Below, one piece after another: positions 22,303-30,275 of a stretch of 45,157 bases of DNA. Location: contig NZ_PQSR01000065.1 of NCBI RefSeq assembly GCF_002920635.1, forward strand, positions 1 through 45,157, written 5' to 3'. Positions within the stretch are counted from its first letter, which is position 1. The number at the start of each line of letters is the position of its first letter. The translations under genes were made by a program, and so were the position numbers. The notes beneath the pieces were generated by a model, which was not told the origin of the DNA, searched no databases, and was given only the letters and a program-made list of their open reading frames with translations. Source of the stretch: Streptomyces sp. Ru72 (GTDB taxonomy: Bacteria; Actinomycetota; Actinomycetes; Streptomycetales; Streptomycetaceae).

Positions 22303-23997
22303 ATGACGGACATCGTCGACAGGCAGACGCCACCGGACACCACGAGCCGGACGTACAACGGCTGGACGCGGAACGACACGCTCGAGGACTACTCGCTGCG
22401 CTACGCGCCGAAGTCCTTCCGCCGCTGGACGCCGTACGTGGTGGCCACCACGGCCCTGGGCGGCATCGCCTACCTCGCGGACTTCGCCATCGGGGGGTCG
22501 ATCGCGATCTCCAACGGGTTCTCCAGCGCCATGGTGGCGATCCTGGCGGCGGCGGTGGTCATCTTCCTCACCGGCATCCCTGTCTCGTACTACTCGGCGA
22601 AGTACTCCATCGACATGGACCTGCTGACCCGGGGCGCCGGCTTCGGCTATCTGGGGTCGACCCTGACCTCGGTCATCTACGCCAGCTTCACCTTCATCTT
22701 CTTCGCGCTCGAAGGCTCGATCATGGCGCAGGCCCTGGAGCTCGGCCTGCACATACCGCTCGCGATCGGCTACGTCATCTGCTCCCTGATCATCCTGCCG
22801 CTGGTGATCTACGGCATGACCGCACTGTCGAAGATGCAGGTGTGGACCCAGCCGATCTGGCTGGTGCTGATGGTCGCGCCGTTCGTGTCCATCGCGATCC
22901 AGGAGCCGGGGAAGTTCTCGGAGTTCACCCACTTCGCGGGCAACTCGCCCACCGGGTCGAGCATCAGCATGCTGGGAGTGGGCGCGGGCGCCGGCGTGGC
23001 GCTGTCGCTGATCGCGCAGATCGGTGAGCAGGTCGACTACCTGCGCTTCATGCCGGACAAGACGCCCGAGAACGCCAGGCAGTGGTGGGGCGCGGTGCTG
23101 TCCGCCGGTCCGGGCTGGGTGGTGCTGGGCGCGGCGAAGCAGATCGGCGGGGCGTTCCTGGCCTTCTACATCGCCGGCAGTGTGGGGCTCGCGAAGGCGA
23201 ACGAGCCCATCCAGCAGTACGTGCACGGGTTCGGGACCTTCGCGGCGCCGGTCGCCCTGGGGCTGGCGACGTTCTTCGTGATCCTCTCCCAAATCAAGAT
23301 CAACTCGACGAACGCGTACTCCGGTTCGCTGTCCTGGTCGAACTTCTTTTCGCGGCTGACGCACCGTCACCCGGGGCGCGTCGTCTACATCTTCCTCAAC
23401 GTCGGTGTCGCGCTCGCGCTGATGGAAGGCGGCGTCTTCGGGTTCCTCAACACGGTGCTGGGCTTCTACTCGAACGTCGCCATCGCGTGGATCGGCGCGG
23501 TCGTGGCCGACCTGGTGATCAACAAGCCGCTGGGGCTCAGCCCGTCGTACATCGAGTTCAAGCGCGCGCACCTGTACAACTTCAACCCGGTCGGCTTCGG
23601 CTCGATGCTGATCGCCTCGGCGGTGTCCATCGCCGCCTACTTCGATGCGTTCGGTGCCTACGGCAAGGCGTACTCGCCGTTCATCGCCCTGTTCCTGGCC
23701 ATGGTGCTCTCGCCGCTGTTCGCGGTGGCGACCAAGGGCAGGTACTACATCGCCCGCGTCGACGCCCTCGACGAGCCGCTGCTCGACGAGCGGGGGCTGC
23801 CCTCGGCGGCGACGCTGACCTGCTCGGTGTGCGCGGACACCTTCGAGCGCCCCGACATGGCGGGGTGCCCGTTCCACTCCGGCGCGGTCTGCTCGCTGTG
23901 CTGCAGCCTGGAGAAGGACTGCCACGACGCCTGCAAGAGCGGCAGGCGCAGCGGGCCGGTGAGCCTCGCGACGCCCACCGTACGGTCGGCGGACTGA
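22303..23997 (+). CDS. NCS1-family (cytosine/purine permease-like) transporter with Cys-rich tail
   Basis: A 564-residue inner-membrane protein with about 12 hydrophobic segments between residues 45 and 480, in the layout of the NCS1 nucleobase/cation symporters. Examples are TPYVVATTALGGIAYLADF at the start and FNPVGFGSMLIASAVSIAAY late in the domain. It then continues into a soluble tail. Residues about 507-546 hold eight cysteines in the order CSVC, GC, VCSLCC, DC, DAC with one His, resembling a small zinc-binding module. That tail is not part of normal NCS1 permeases (about 420-500 residues). The substrate cannot be read. The ribosome binding site GAGGGAAGG lies 4-7 bases upstream and within the foot of a structured leader. 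Confidence 0.85.
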   Translation: MTDIVDRQTPPDTTSRTYNGWTRNDTLEDYSLRYAPKSFRRWTPYVVATTALGGIAYLADFAIGGSIAISNGFSSAMVAILAAAVVIFLTGIPVSYYSAKYSIDMDLLTRGAGFGYLGSTLTSVIYASFTFIFFALEGSIMAQALELGLHIPLAIGYVICSLIILPLVIYGMTALSKMQVWTQPIWLVLMVAPFVSIAIQEPGKFSEFTHFAGNSPTGSSISMLGVGAGAGVALSLIAQIGEQVDYLRFMPDKTPENARQWWGAVLSAGPGWVVLGAAKQIGGAFLAFYIAGSVGLAKANEPIQQYVHGFGTFAAPVALGLATFFVILSQIKINSTNAYSGSLSWSNFFSRLTHRHPGRVVYIFLNVGVALALMEGGVFGFLNTVLGFYSNVAIAWIGAVVADLVINKPLGLSPSYIEFKRAHLYNFNPVGFGSMLIASAVSIAAYFDAFGAYGKAYSPFIALFLAMVLSPLFAVATKGRYYIARVDALDEPLLDERGLPSAATLTCSVCADTFERPDMAGCPFHSGAVCSLCCSLEKDCHDACKSGRRSGPVSLATPTVRSAD

Positions 23998-24008
23998 CGG
24001 CCGTACGG

Positions 24009-24064
24009 GGGCCATCACCGCTCAGGTCCCGCTCATGTGCGGACCATCTCGGCGGTGATGGCCC
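24009..24064. terminator. Possible terminator between convergent genes
   Basis: Perfect 13-base inverted repeat (24009-24021 with 24052-24064) and a 30-base loop, lying across the stop of the GNAT gene. The long loop makes it uncertain. Confidence 0.4.
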
Positions 24065-24578
24065 AGCGCTCGTGGTCCCGCCAGGCCCCGTCGACGAAGA
24101 TCATGTCCGGTGAGAAGCCCTCCAGGCGGAAGCCACAGCGCCGGGCCAGGGCGATCGAGGCGGTGTTGCGGGGCTGCGCGTTGATCTCCAGCCGGTGCAG
24201 CCCCAGCGGCCCGAACGCGTACCGCACCACGACGTTCAGCGCCTCCGTCATCAGCCCGCGCCCGGCGGCGTGCGCGAAGGCACCGTAACCGAGCGCCCCG
24301 CTCTGGAAGCCGCCCCGGACGATGTTGTTGATGTTGATGTACCCGGCGATGGCCCCGGTCTCCTTCTCGCACACCAGGAAGCCCGCCCTCGTCGGGTCCT
24401 CGATCAGCCGCCCCGCGTAGGCGGCGTACTCCTCGGGGGTGGTCGGCGGGAACAGCCAGGGGTGGTGCAGCTCCCTGCTCTCCCGGGCCCGGGCGGTGAA
24501 CTCGGCCGCGTCGCCGTGGGTGAAGGGGCGTATGCCCACGCGGGGGCCCTCGGCGAGGTATTCACGGGTGTCGGACAC
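24033..24578 (-). CDS. GNAT acetyltransferase (RimJ/RimL-like)
   Basis: A 181-residue GNAT-fold enzyme. It opens VGIRPFTHGDAAEFTARARE, and the acetyl-CoA loop region LGYGAFAHAAGRGLMTEALN near 96-115 is followed by LHRLEINAQPRNTASIALAR and RCGFRLEGFSPD. This pattern is that of RimJ/RimL ribosomal-protein N-acetyltransferases and related enzymes; the target is unknown. The GTG start at 24578 has no ribosome binding site, but a TACGGT element ends 6 bases upstream on the same strand (24585-24590), so the message may be leaderless. Confidence 0.88.
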   Translation of the reverse strand: MSDTREYLAEGPRVGIRPFTHGDAAEFTARARESRELHHPWLFPPTTPEEYAAYAGRLIEDPTRAGFLVCEKETGAIAGYININNIVRGGFQSGALGYGAFAHAAGRGLMTEALNVVVRYAFGPLGLHRLEINAQPRNTASIALARRCGFRLEGFSPDMIFVDGAWRDHERWAITAEMVRT

Positions 24579-24584
24579 GGCGAT

Positions 24585-24590
24585 ACCGTA
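24585..24590 (-). promoter_or_regulatory. Candidate -10 element of the GNAT gene (leaderless)
   Basis: TACGGT (TANNNT) on the minus strand, 6 bases before the GTG start. Confidence 0.35.
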
Positions 24591-24602
24591 CGTGATCCGC
24601 CG

Positions 24603-24854
24603 TCACCGGCGTCGGCTGACGAAAAGCGCGCCGCACAGTGCCCCGATCACCCCCGTACCGAGCAGCGCCAGCCACAGCGGCATCGTCACCAGCGGCACGA
24701 ACAGCCGGATCCGGGTGCGCTGGGTGTTCTCGAAGACGAAGACCAGCACGAGCGCGGCCAGCACCAGGACGGCGACCCTGCGCGGCGTGAGGCCCTGCCG
24801 CCCCTGGTCCGTCCCGCCGCTCGTCGCGGCCCTGCGGGAGGTCTTCGGGCTCAT
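24603..24854 (-). CDS. Small LapA-like (DUF1049) membrane protein
   Basis: An 83-residue protein with two membrane helices: about 27-41 (VAVLVLAALVLVFVFENTQ) and about 54-77 (MPLWLALLGTGVIGALCGALF), closed by basic SRRR. The FVFENTQ-x-RIRLFV segment between the helices is the mark of the LapA/DUF1049 family, small envelope proteins linked in E. coli to lipopolysaccharide assembly; in actinobacteria the role is unknown. The ATG at 24854 is chosen because earlier codons read as GC-rich non-coding sequence. No clear ribosome binding site is seen. It lies 126 bases after the S66 peptidase gene, with a hairpin between. Confidence 0.75.
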   Translation of the reverse strand: MSPKTSRRAATSGGTDQGRQGLTPRRVAVLVLAALVLVFVFENTQRTRIRLFVPLVTMPLWLALLGTGVIGALCGALFVSRRR

Positions 24855-24920
24855 GGACCCAGGATGGGCGGAACTGCCCGGCGCCGCCCGGCGGGTGGTC
24901 CGGACGGGTGACCGCGGAAG

Positions 24921-24971
24921 GGCGCACGGGAGACCGCTGGCCGCGGCGCACGGGAGGCCGGGGCGCACGGG
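24921..24971 (+). repeat. Three copies of a 10-base direct repeat
   Basis: GGCGCACGGG occurs at 24921-24930, 24945-24954 and 24962-24971 in the gap between the LapA-like and S66 peptidase genes. The last two overlap the hairpin at 24953-24979. Confidence 0.6.
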
Positions 24972-24979
24972 TGGCCTCC
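24953..24979 (-). terminator. Probable terminator of the peptidase operon
   Basis: A 7-bp stem (24953-24959 with 24973-24979) and 13-base loop, starting one base after the stop codon of the S66 gene on the minus strand. Confidence 0.5.
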
Positions 24980-24980
24980 G

Positions 24981-25904
24981 TCACGCCAGCGCCGGGACCT
25001 CCAGCGTGAGCGTCCCGTTGTCCGCGTCCAGTTCCGCGGCGACTCCGAGCGGCATCGTCGGGGCTCCCTCGCCGTGGCCGAACCCGAACCGCTCCACCAC
25101 CGGTATCCCCAGCCCCCCGAGCCGGTCGGTGAAGACGTCGCGCAGCCGCTCGTACGGGCCGCACCCCTCCCAGGAGCCGAGCGCGATCCCGGTGACCCTC
25201 TCGAGCCGGCCCGACCGCAGGAGCTGGGTGAGGAGCCGGTCGACGCGGTACGCCTCCTCGCCGATGTCCTCGAGCAGCAGCAGCCCGCCCGTTTCCCGGG
25301 AGCGGGCGTACGGCGTGCCCAGCTCGGCCGCGATCAGGGCCAGGCACCCGCCGGAGGTGACGCCCCGGGCGCGGCCGGGCACGAGCGCGGTGCCGGAGGA
25401 GGTGATGGTCCGCACGGACTCCGGCTCGAAGAGGGTCGCCCGCAGGTGGTCCTGCGTCCGCGTGTTCTTGAGGAAGTCGGCGGCCGCCACCATCGGCCCG
25501 TGCAGCGTGACCAGGCCGAGGCGGGACGCGAACGCCTCGTGCAGCGCGGTGACGTCGCTGTAGCCGACCAGCACCTTGGGTCCGGCGGCGCGCAGCGCCT
25601 CCCAGTCGAGCAGGTCCATCATGCGCTGCACCCCGTACCCGCCGCGGGCGCACAGCACCGCAGACACCTCCGGATCGCACCAGGCGGCCTGGAAGTCGGC
25701 GGCGCGGTCGGCGTCCGTGCCCGCGAGGTAGGGGAAGTCGGGATGCCGGTCGAGCACGTGAGGGGCCACGACCGGGTCCAGGTCCCAGCCGCGCAGGATG
25801 TCGAGGCCGGCGGCGAGCCGCTCCTCGATCACGGGCCCGCTGGGCGCGACGACGGCCACGCGGGCGCCGGGGGCGAGTCTTGGCGGCCTGATCAGGTGGG
25901 TCAC
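24981..25904 (-). CDS. S66 family L,D-carboxypeptidase (LdcA/MccF type)
   Basis: A 307-residue cytoplasmic serine peptidase. The S66 catalytic set is visible: nucleophile Ser116 in VLVGYSDVTALHEAF, Glu212 in LLLLEDIGEEAYRVDR and His277 in ERFGFGHGEG. The N-terminal RVAVVAPSGPV and the ARGGYGVQRMMDLLDW loop are also typical. LdcA removes the terminal D-Ala from muropeptide tetrapeptides during peptidoglycan recycling, while MccF relatives cleave microcin C. The start is GTG, overlapping the stop of the S9 peptidase gene by 4 bases, so it is coupled to it. It is the last gene of a four-peptidase operon. Confidence 0.92.
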   Translation of the reverse strand: MTHLIRPPRLAPGARVAVVAPSGPVIEERLAAGLDILRGWDLDPVVAPHVLDRHPDFPYLAGTDADRAADFQAAWCDPEVSAVLCARGGYGVQRMMDLLDWEALRAAGPKVLVGYSDVTALHEAFASRLGLVTLHGPMVAAADFLKNTRTQDHLRATLFEPESVRTITSSGTALVPGRARGVTSGGCLALIAAELGTPYARSRETGGLLLLEDIGEEAYRVDRLLTQLLRSGRLERVTGIALGSWEGCGPYERLRDVFTDRLGGLGIPVVERFGFGHGEGAPTMPLGVAAELDADNGTLTLEVPALA

Positions 25905-27865
25905 TCGGTGAGCTCCAGGGTGGGGATGCCGGGCGGGTTCAGCCCGAAGACCTGCGCGTACAGGGACAGTTCGGCCTCCAGGGCACGCACCATCGTCTCA
26001 GCCCGCCGGAAGCCGTGCCCCTCGCCCGCGAAGGCGAGGTAGGCGTGCGGGATCCGCCGCCCCTGGAGCCGGGCCAGGAACCGCTCGCACTGCGCGGGCG
26101 GGCAGATGGGGTCCTCGAGCCCCTGCAGCAGCAGGAAGGGGACGGTGATCCGGTCGGCGTGCTCGACGGGCGACCGCTCGGCGTACCGGCCGGGCACCTC
26201 GGCATACGGTCCGACCAGCGTCTCCAGGTACCGCGACTCGAAGTCGTGGGTCTCCCCGGAGCCCCAGCTCGCCAGGTCCAGGACCGGGTAGACGATGGTG
26301 CCGCAGGCGTACACGTCCGTCGACGTCAGGGAAGCGGCCGCCGTCCAGCCGCCGGCGCTGCCGCCGCGCACGGCGAGCCGGCTGCGGTCGGCGGTGCCCT
26401 CGTCGGCGAGGGCGAGCGCGACGGCCGCGCAGTCCTCGACGTCGACGACGCCCCACTGTCCGCGCAGCCGGTCGCGGTACGCGCGGCCGTAGCCGGTGGA
26501 GCCGCCGTAGTTCACCTCGGCTACGCCGATGCCGCGCGAGGTGAAGTAGGCGATCTCCAGATCGAGGACGAGGGGGGCGCGGCTCGTCGGGCCGCCGTGC
26601 GCCCAGACGACGTACGGCGGCGGCGCGCCGTCGAGCGCGACGCACTCGGGGTGGCGCGGCGGATGGATGTGCGCGTGGATCTCGCGGCCTCCGGGCCCGC
26701 TGAAGGTGCGGACCAGGGGCTCGGGGTAGTAGGCGGGGTCGACGGGATCCTCGTGCGCCGCGCCGATCACGCGGGCGTGGCCGGTGGCGGAGTCCAGTTC
26801 GACGACCTCGTACGCGCTGCGCGGGCCTGCACCGACGGCGACGACGCGGCTGCCGTGCACCGCGAGCGTGGCGGCGAACTCGGTCCAGGGTCCGGGCACG
26901 TCGACGACCTCGCCGCCGACCGGGTCGAGGATCCCGAGCCGGCCCGCTCCCCTGCCGTGCACCACTGCGACGGTGCCGTCGTCCAGAGGCGCGAACCACT
27001 GCAGTCCGACCTTCCACAGGGGCCCGCCGAACTCCTCCTCGCGGGGGCACAGCGGCGTGCCGTCCCGGTAGAGGTTCCACCAGCCGGTGCGGTCGCTCAC
27101 GTACAGCAGGGATCCGTCGGGCGCCCATTCGGCCTGGGCGATGGACTCCTCGGGGCCGCCGGCGACCGTACGCGGCTCCGGGAGCGTCCCCTCGCCGGTG
27201 ACCTCGGCGACGAGCAGCTCGGTGCCGTCCCACGGCATGCGCGGATGGTCCCAGGCGAGCCAGGCCGCGCGGCGCCCGTCCGGCGAGAGACGGGGTCCGG
27301 TGACGAACCGGTGGCGCGCGTCGGTGAGTTCGCGGACGGCGTCCCGGTCCTCGGCCGCCGAGCCGTCCAGCGGTACGGCGGCCGGCACCCGCCGCACGTC
27401 CGTGGGCGCGTCGCCGGTGAACTCCTCCAGCACACACCACACTTCACCACGTTCCAGGTGCAGCCGGGGGTCGACCCAGCGCAGTCCGCCGCCCACCGGC
27501 GACAGCGGGGTGAGCGGGCGCGGTCGGCTGCCCGGCGTCGCGGGCTCGTAGGCGTACAGCCGCTGGTCCGCGAAGTGCACGAACACCACGAGCGGCCCCT
27601 CGGGGCGCATCACTCCGGCCCAGGGCCGGCCGCCGTACTCCATGACCCGGCTGCGCACGTTCCACGGCGGGGGCAGGACCGACACCTCCCGGCCGTCCGC
27701 CGTGCGCCTGACCAGGGTGCGCCGGCCGCCCTCGGCGGGGCGGGGTTCGGTCCACCACGCCTCCTCGCCCACGAAGCCGACCGCCTCCGGCTGTCCGCCG
27801 TGCGCGGCGGCGAGGGCCGCGTCGACGGGCGAGGGCCATGCCCCGTACGGCAGGGTCCGCACCAT
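25901..27865 (-). CDS. S9 family (prolyl oligopeptidase-like) peptidase
   Basis: A 654-residue serine peptidase. Residues about 1-390 form a beta-propeller-type domain with WAPDGSLLYVSDRTGWWNLY-like repeats. The C-terminal 260 residues are an alpha/beta hydrolase with nucleophile Ser in RGGSAGGWT (about 502), Asp in QGLEDPICPP (about 584) and His in GEGHGFR (about 616). The family cuts short peptides such as dipeptidyl or acylaminoacyl substrates. There is no signal peptide, so it acts in the cytoplasm. The ATG at 27865 is preferred, with GGAGGG 9 bases upstream; an ATG at 27874 touches that site. It starts 14 bases after the M20 stop and overlaps the next gene. Confidence 0.9.
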   Translation of the reverse strand: MVRTLPYGAWPSPVDAALAAAHGGQPEAVGFVGEEAWWTEPRPAEGGRRTLVRRTADGREVSVLPPPWNVRSRVMEYGGRPWAGVMRPEGPLVVFVHFADQRLYAYEPATPGSRPRPLTPLSPVGGGLRWVDPRLHLERGEVWCVLEEFTGDAPTDVRRVPAAVPLDGSAAEDRDAVRELTDARHRFVTGPRLSPDGRRAAWLAWDHPRMPWDGTELLVAEVTGEGTLPEPRTVAGGPEESIAQAEWAPDGSLLYVSDRTGWWNLYRDGTPLCPREEEFGGPLWKVGLQWFAPLDDGTVAVVHGRGAGRLGILDPVGGEVVDVPGPWTEFAATLAVHGSRVVAVGAGPRSAYEVVELDSATGHARVIGAAHEDPVDPAYYPEPLVRTFSGPGGREIHAHIHPPRHPECVALDGAPPPYVVWAHGGPTSRAPLVLDLEIAYFTSRGIGVAEVNYGGSTGYGRAYRDRLRGQWGVVDVEDCAAVALALADEGTADRSRLAVRGGSAGGWTAAASLTSTDVYACGTIVYPVLDLASWGSGETHDFESRYLETLVGPYAEVPGRYAERSPVEHADRITVPFLLLQGLEDPICPPAQCERFLARLQGRRIPHAYLAFAGEGHGFRRAETMVRALEAELSLYAQVFGLNPPGIPTLELTE

Positions 27866-27879
27866 CTCCCCCATCCCTC

Positions 27880-29184
27880 CTAGGCCGTGCGCAGAAAGCG
27901 GTCGAGGACGCGGACGCCGAAGTGCAGCGCCTCCACGGGCACGCGTTCGTCGACGCCGTGGAACATCGCCTGGTAGTCGTAGCCCTCGGGGAGCTTCAGC
28001 GGCGTGAACCCGTAGCCGGTGATGCCGAGGCGGGAGAACTGCTTGGCGTCCGTGCCGCCCGACATGCAGTACGGCACCACGTGTCCCTCGGGCGCGAACT
28101 CCTCGACGGCGGCCCGCATCCGCGCGAACGTCGGCGAGTCCACGGGCGCCTGGAGGGCGACCGTGCGGTGGTGGAACTCCCAGTCCACGTCCGGCCCGGT
28201 GAGTTCGTCCAGCGTCGCACGGAACTCGTCCTCGGTGCCGGGCAGGTAGCGTCCGTCGACGTGGGCGACGGCCTCGCCCGGGATCACGTTGATCTTGTAA
28301 CCGGCGCTCAGCATGGTCGGGTTGGTGCTGTTGCGGACGGTCGCCTCGACGAGCGTGGCGGCCGGGCCGAGCTTCTTCAGCAGGCCGTCCACGTCGTCGA
28401 GGTCGGCCTCGAGCCCGTACAGGGCGGCGAGTTCGGTGAGCGCGGCGCGCACGGTGGGGGTGAGCCGGAGCGGCCATTCGTGGGCGCCGATGCGGGTCAC
28501 CGCGGCGGCGAGCCGGGTCACCGCGTTGCTGTGGTTGACCTTGGAGCCGTGGCCCGCCCGGCCGCGCGCGGTCAGCTTCAGCCATCCGGTGCCGCGCTCA
28601 CCGGCCGCGATCGGGTAGATCTGCCGTCCGTCGCCGTCGTGGAAGGTGAACGCCCCCGACTCGCTGACGCCTTCCGTGCATCCCTCGAAGAGGTCCGCGT
28701 GCCGGTCCGCGAGGAATCCGGAGCCGTCCTCGGCGCTGGCCTCCTCGTCGGCGGTGAAGGCGATGACGAGGTCGCGCCGGGGCCTGGTGCCCGAGCGCGC
28801 CCAGTGCCGTACGACGGCGAGGATCATCGCGTCCATGTTCTTCATGTCGACCGCGCCCCGGCCCCACACCACGCCGTCGCGCACCTCGCCGGAGAAAGGG
28901 GGCACGCTCCAGTCCGCGGCCTCGGCGGGCACCACGTCGAGATGGCCGTGGACGAGCAGGGCGTCGGCGGAGGGGTCGGTGCCCTCGAGGCGCGCGACGA
29001 CGTTCGTCCGGCCCGGCGTGCGCTCCAGGAGCACCGGCTCCAGGCCGGCCTCGGCCAGGCGCTCGGCCGCGTACTCGGCGGCGGGCCGCTCCCGGCAGTC
29101 GCCGCCGCCGCGGTTGGTGGTGTCGATGCGGATGAGGTCGGACGTGAAGCGCACGACCTCGTCGAGTGCCTGCCGGTCAGCCAT
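27880..29184 (-). CDS. M20 family zinc peptidase
   Basis: A 434-residue ArgE/DapE/CPG2-type metallopeptidase. Metal and catalytic residues are visible: His81 and Asp83 (VHGHLDVVP), Asp113 (GRGAVDMKNMDA), and Glu147-Glu148 (FTADEEAS). The dimerisation domain has RGRAGHGSKVNHSNAV near 210 supplying a His, and FHGVDERVPVEALHFG near the C-terminus the last metal His. It probably releases an end amino acid or dipeptide; specificity is not readable. The start overlaps the dppA-like stop by 8 bases. There is no signal peptide. Confidence 0.92.
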   Translation of the reverse strand: MADRQALDEVVRFTSDLIRIDTTNRGGGDCRERPAAEYAAERLAEAGLEPVLLERTPGRTNVVARLEGTDPSADALLVHGHLDVVPAEAADWSVPPFSGEVRDGVVWGRGAVDMKNMDAMILAVVRHWARSGTRPRRDLVIAFTADEEASAEDGSGFLADRHADLFEGCTEGVSESGAFTFHDGDGRQIYPIAAGERGTGWLKLTARGRAGHGSKVNHSNAVTRLAAAVTRIGAHEWPLRLTPTVRAALTELAALYGLEADLDDVDGLLKKLGPAATLVEATVRNSTNPTMLSAGYKINVIPGEAVAHVDGRYLPGTEDEFRATLDELTGPDVDWEFHHRTVALQAPVDSPTFARMRAAVEEFAPEGHVVPYCMSGGTDAKQFSRLGITGYGFTPLKLPEGYDYQAMFHGVDERVPVEALHFGVRVLDRFLRTA

Positions 29185-30010
29185 ACTGTTCCTCCACCGC
29201 GGCCGAGACGATCGTGGTGACCGCCTTGAACGTCCGGATCCCCTCGTACATGGTCGCGCTCGTGTACGCCACCTTCCGCTCGCCGATGCGGTGCACCCCC
29301 GGCACGACGGTGGCGGCCATCGCCAGATGCTCGGCGTCGAACTCCAACGCGACGGTGAACGGCCCCGCAGCCACCGGCTCGTGACGCACCGCCAGCAAGG
29401 CGGCTTCCTTGGCCGCCGCGCGGATGTCGGCGGCGGTCCTGGCCGGGGTGCGGCAGACGGCCGCGTACCGCGACACATGGTCCTTCACCGCCACCTTCAG
29501 CGCCTCGGGTGCGTACCCGAGCGCGTCCTCACAGGCCACGTCGTCGCCGGTGACGAGGACGACGGGCACGCCGTACTCGGCGACGACGTGCGCGTTCAGC
29601 AGGCCCTCGCTGGCGCGGACGTCATTGAGCCAGACCCCCGTGACGGAGTTGGCGAGGTAGGTGTGCGCCAGCACCCCCTCCATACCGGCCCCCGCGTGGT
29701 AGCCGACGAACGCCACACCGTCCACGTCGCCGTGCTGCACGCCCTCCACCATGGACAGCGACTTGTGCCGCCCGGTGAGCATCTGCGCCCGCTCGTCCAA
29801 CCGCTCGAGGAGCAGATTGCGCATGGTCCAGTGGGCTTCGTTGATCAGCACCTCGTCCGCACCGCCGTCGAGGAAGCCGAGCACGGCGGCGTTCACGTCG
29901 GAGGTGAACATCGCACGGCACCGCTCCCACTGCGGCGTCCCGGGCAACACGTCGGCCGGCCAGGTCACACCGGTGGCGCCCTCCATGTCGGCGCTGATGA
30001 GGATCTTCAT
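29177..30010 (-). CDS. M55 family D-aminopeptidase (DppA-like)
   Basis: A 277-residue zinc peptidase of the DppA family, which cleaves D-amino acid peptides such as D-Ala-D-Ala. Ligands matching B. subtilis DppA are present: Asp8 and Glu10 (ISADMEGATG), His60 (INEAHWTM), His105 (FVGYHAGAG) and Glu135, with catalytic His116 (VLAHTYLA). It is the first gene of the minus-strand operon M55-M20-S9-S66. The ribosome binding site is weak; TAACGT on the same strand ends 8 bases before the ATG, which suggests a leaderless or very short leader message. It is cytoplasmic. Confidence 0.92.
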   Translation of the reverse strand: MKILISADMEGATGVTWPADVLPGTPQWERCRAMFTSDVNAAVLGFLDGGADEVLINEAHWTMRNLLLERLDERAQMLTGRHKSLSMVEGVQHGDVDGVAFVGYHAGAGMEGVLAHTYLANSVTGVWLNDVRASEGLLNAHVVAEYGVPVVLVTGDDVACEDALGYAPEALKVAVKDHVSRYAAVCRTPARTAADIRAAAKEAALLAVRHEPVAAGPFTVALEFDAEHLAMAATVVPGVHRIGERKVAYTSATMYEGIRTFKAVTTIVSAAVEEQYG

Positions 30011-30018
30011 GCTCCGTC

Positions 30019-30024
30019 ACGTTA
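30019..30024 (-). promoter_or_regulatory. Candidate -10 element of the peptidase operon
   Basis: TAACGT (TANNNT) on the minus strand, 8 bases before the ATG of the M55 gene. No clear -35 was found. Confidence 0.35.
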
Positions 30025-30089
30025 CGCGTCGGGGAGGAAGCAGGCTACGAAGGCGAGACGGCCGACTCCGCCGTTCGGCACCTCGGGGA

Positions 30090-30120
30090 AGGGCGGCCGT
30101 CATGCGCGGACGGCCGCCCT
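30090..30120. terminator. Terminator-like hairpin in a divergent gap
   Basis: Perfect 11-bp stem (30090-30100 with 30110-30120) and a 9-base loop. It lies between two genes that point away from each other, so it follows no gene now present. Confidence 0.6.
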
Positions 30121-30227
30121 CTGTCCGCTCGGCGTGTCGGACCATGGCCTCCCCCTGATCGGAGCGATCGGTCGGCTCTCACCACCACATGTCGTCAATG
30201 TGTGTTTCCGGTGCGATAGTTGTGAAG

Positions 30228-30252
30228 CGTCGGCCGGATGATCCGGCCGACG
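30228..30252. promoter_or_regulatory. Palindrome in the leader of the collagen-like gene
   Basis: Perfect 11-base arms (30228-30238 with 30242-30252) around TGA, 23 bases before the GTG start. It may be an mRNA hairpin or an operator. GATAGT at 30215-30220 is a weak -10 candidate just before it. Confidence 0.4.
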
Positions 30253-30275
30253 GGCTGACGATCCTGGGGGGACCA

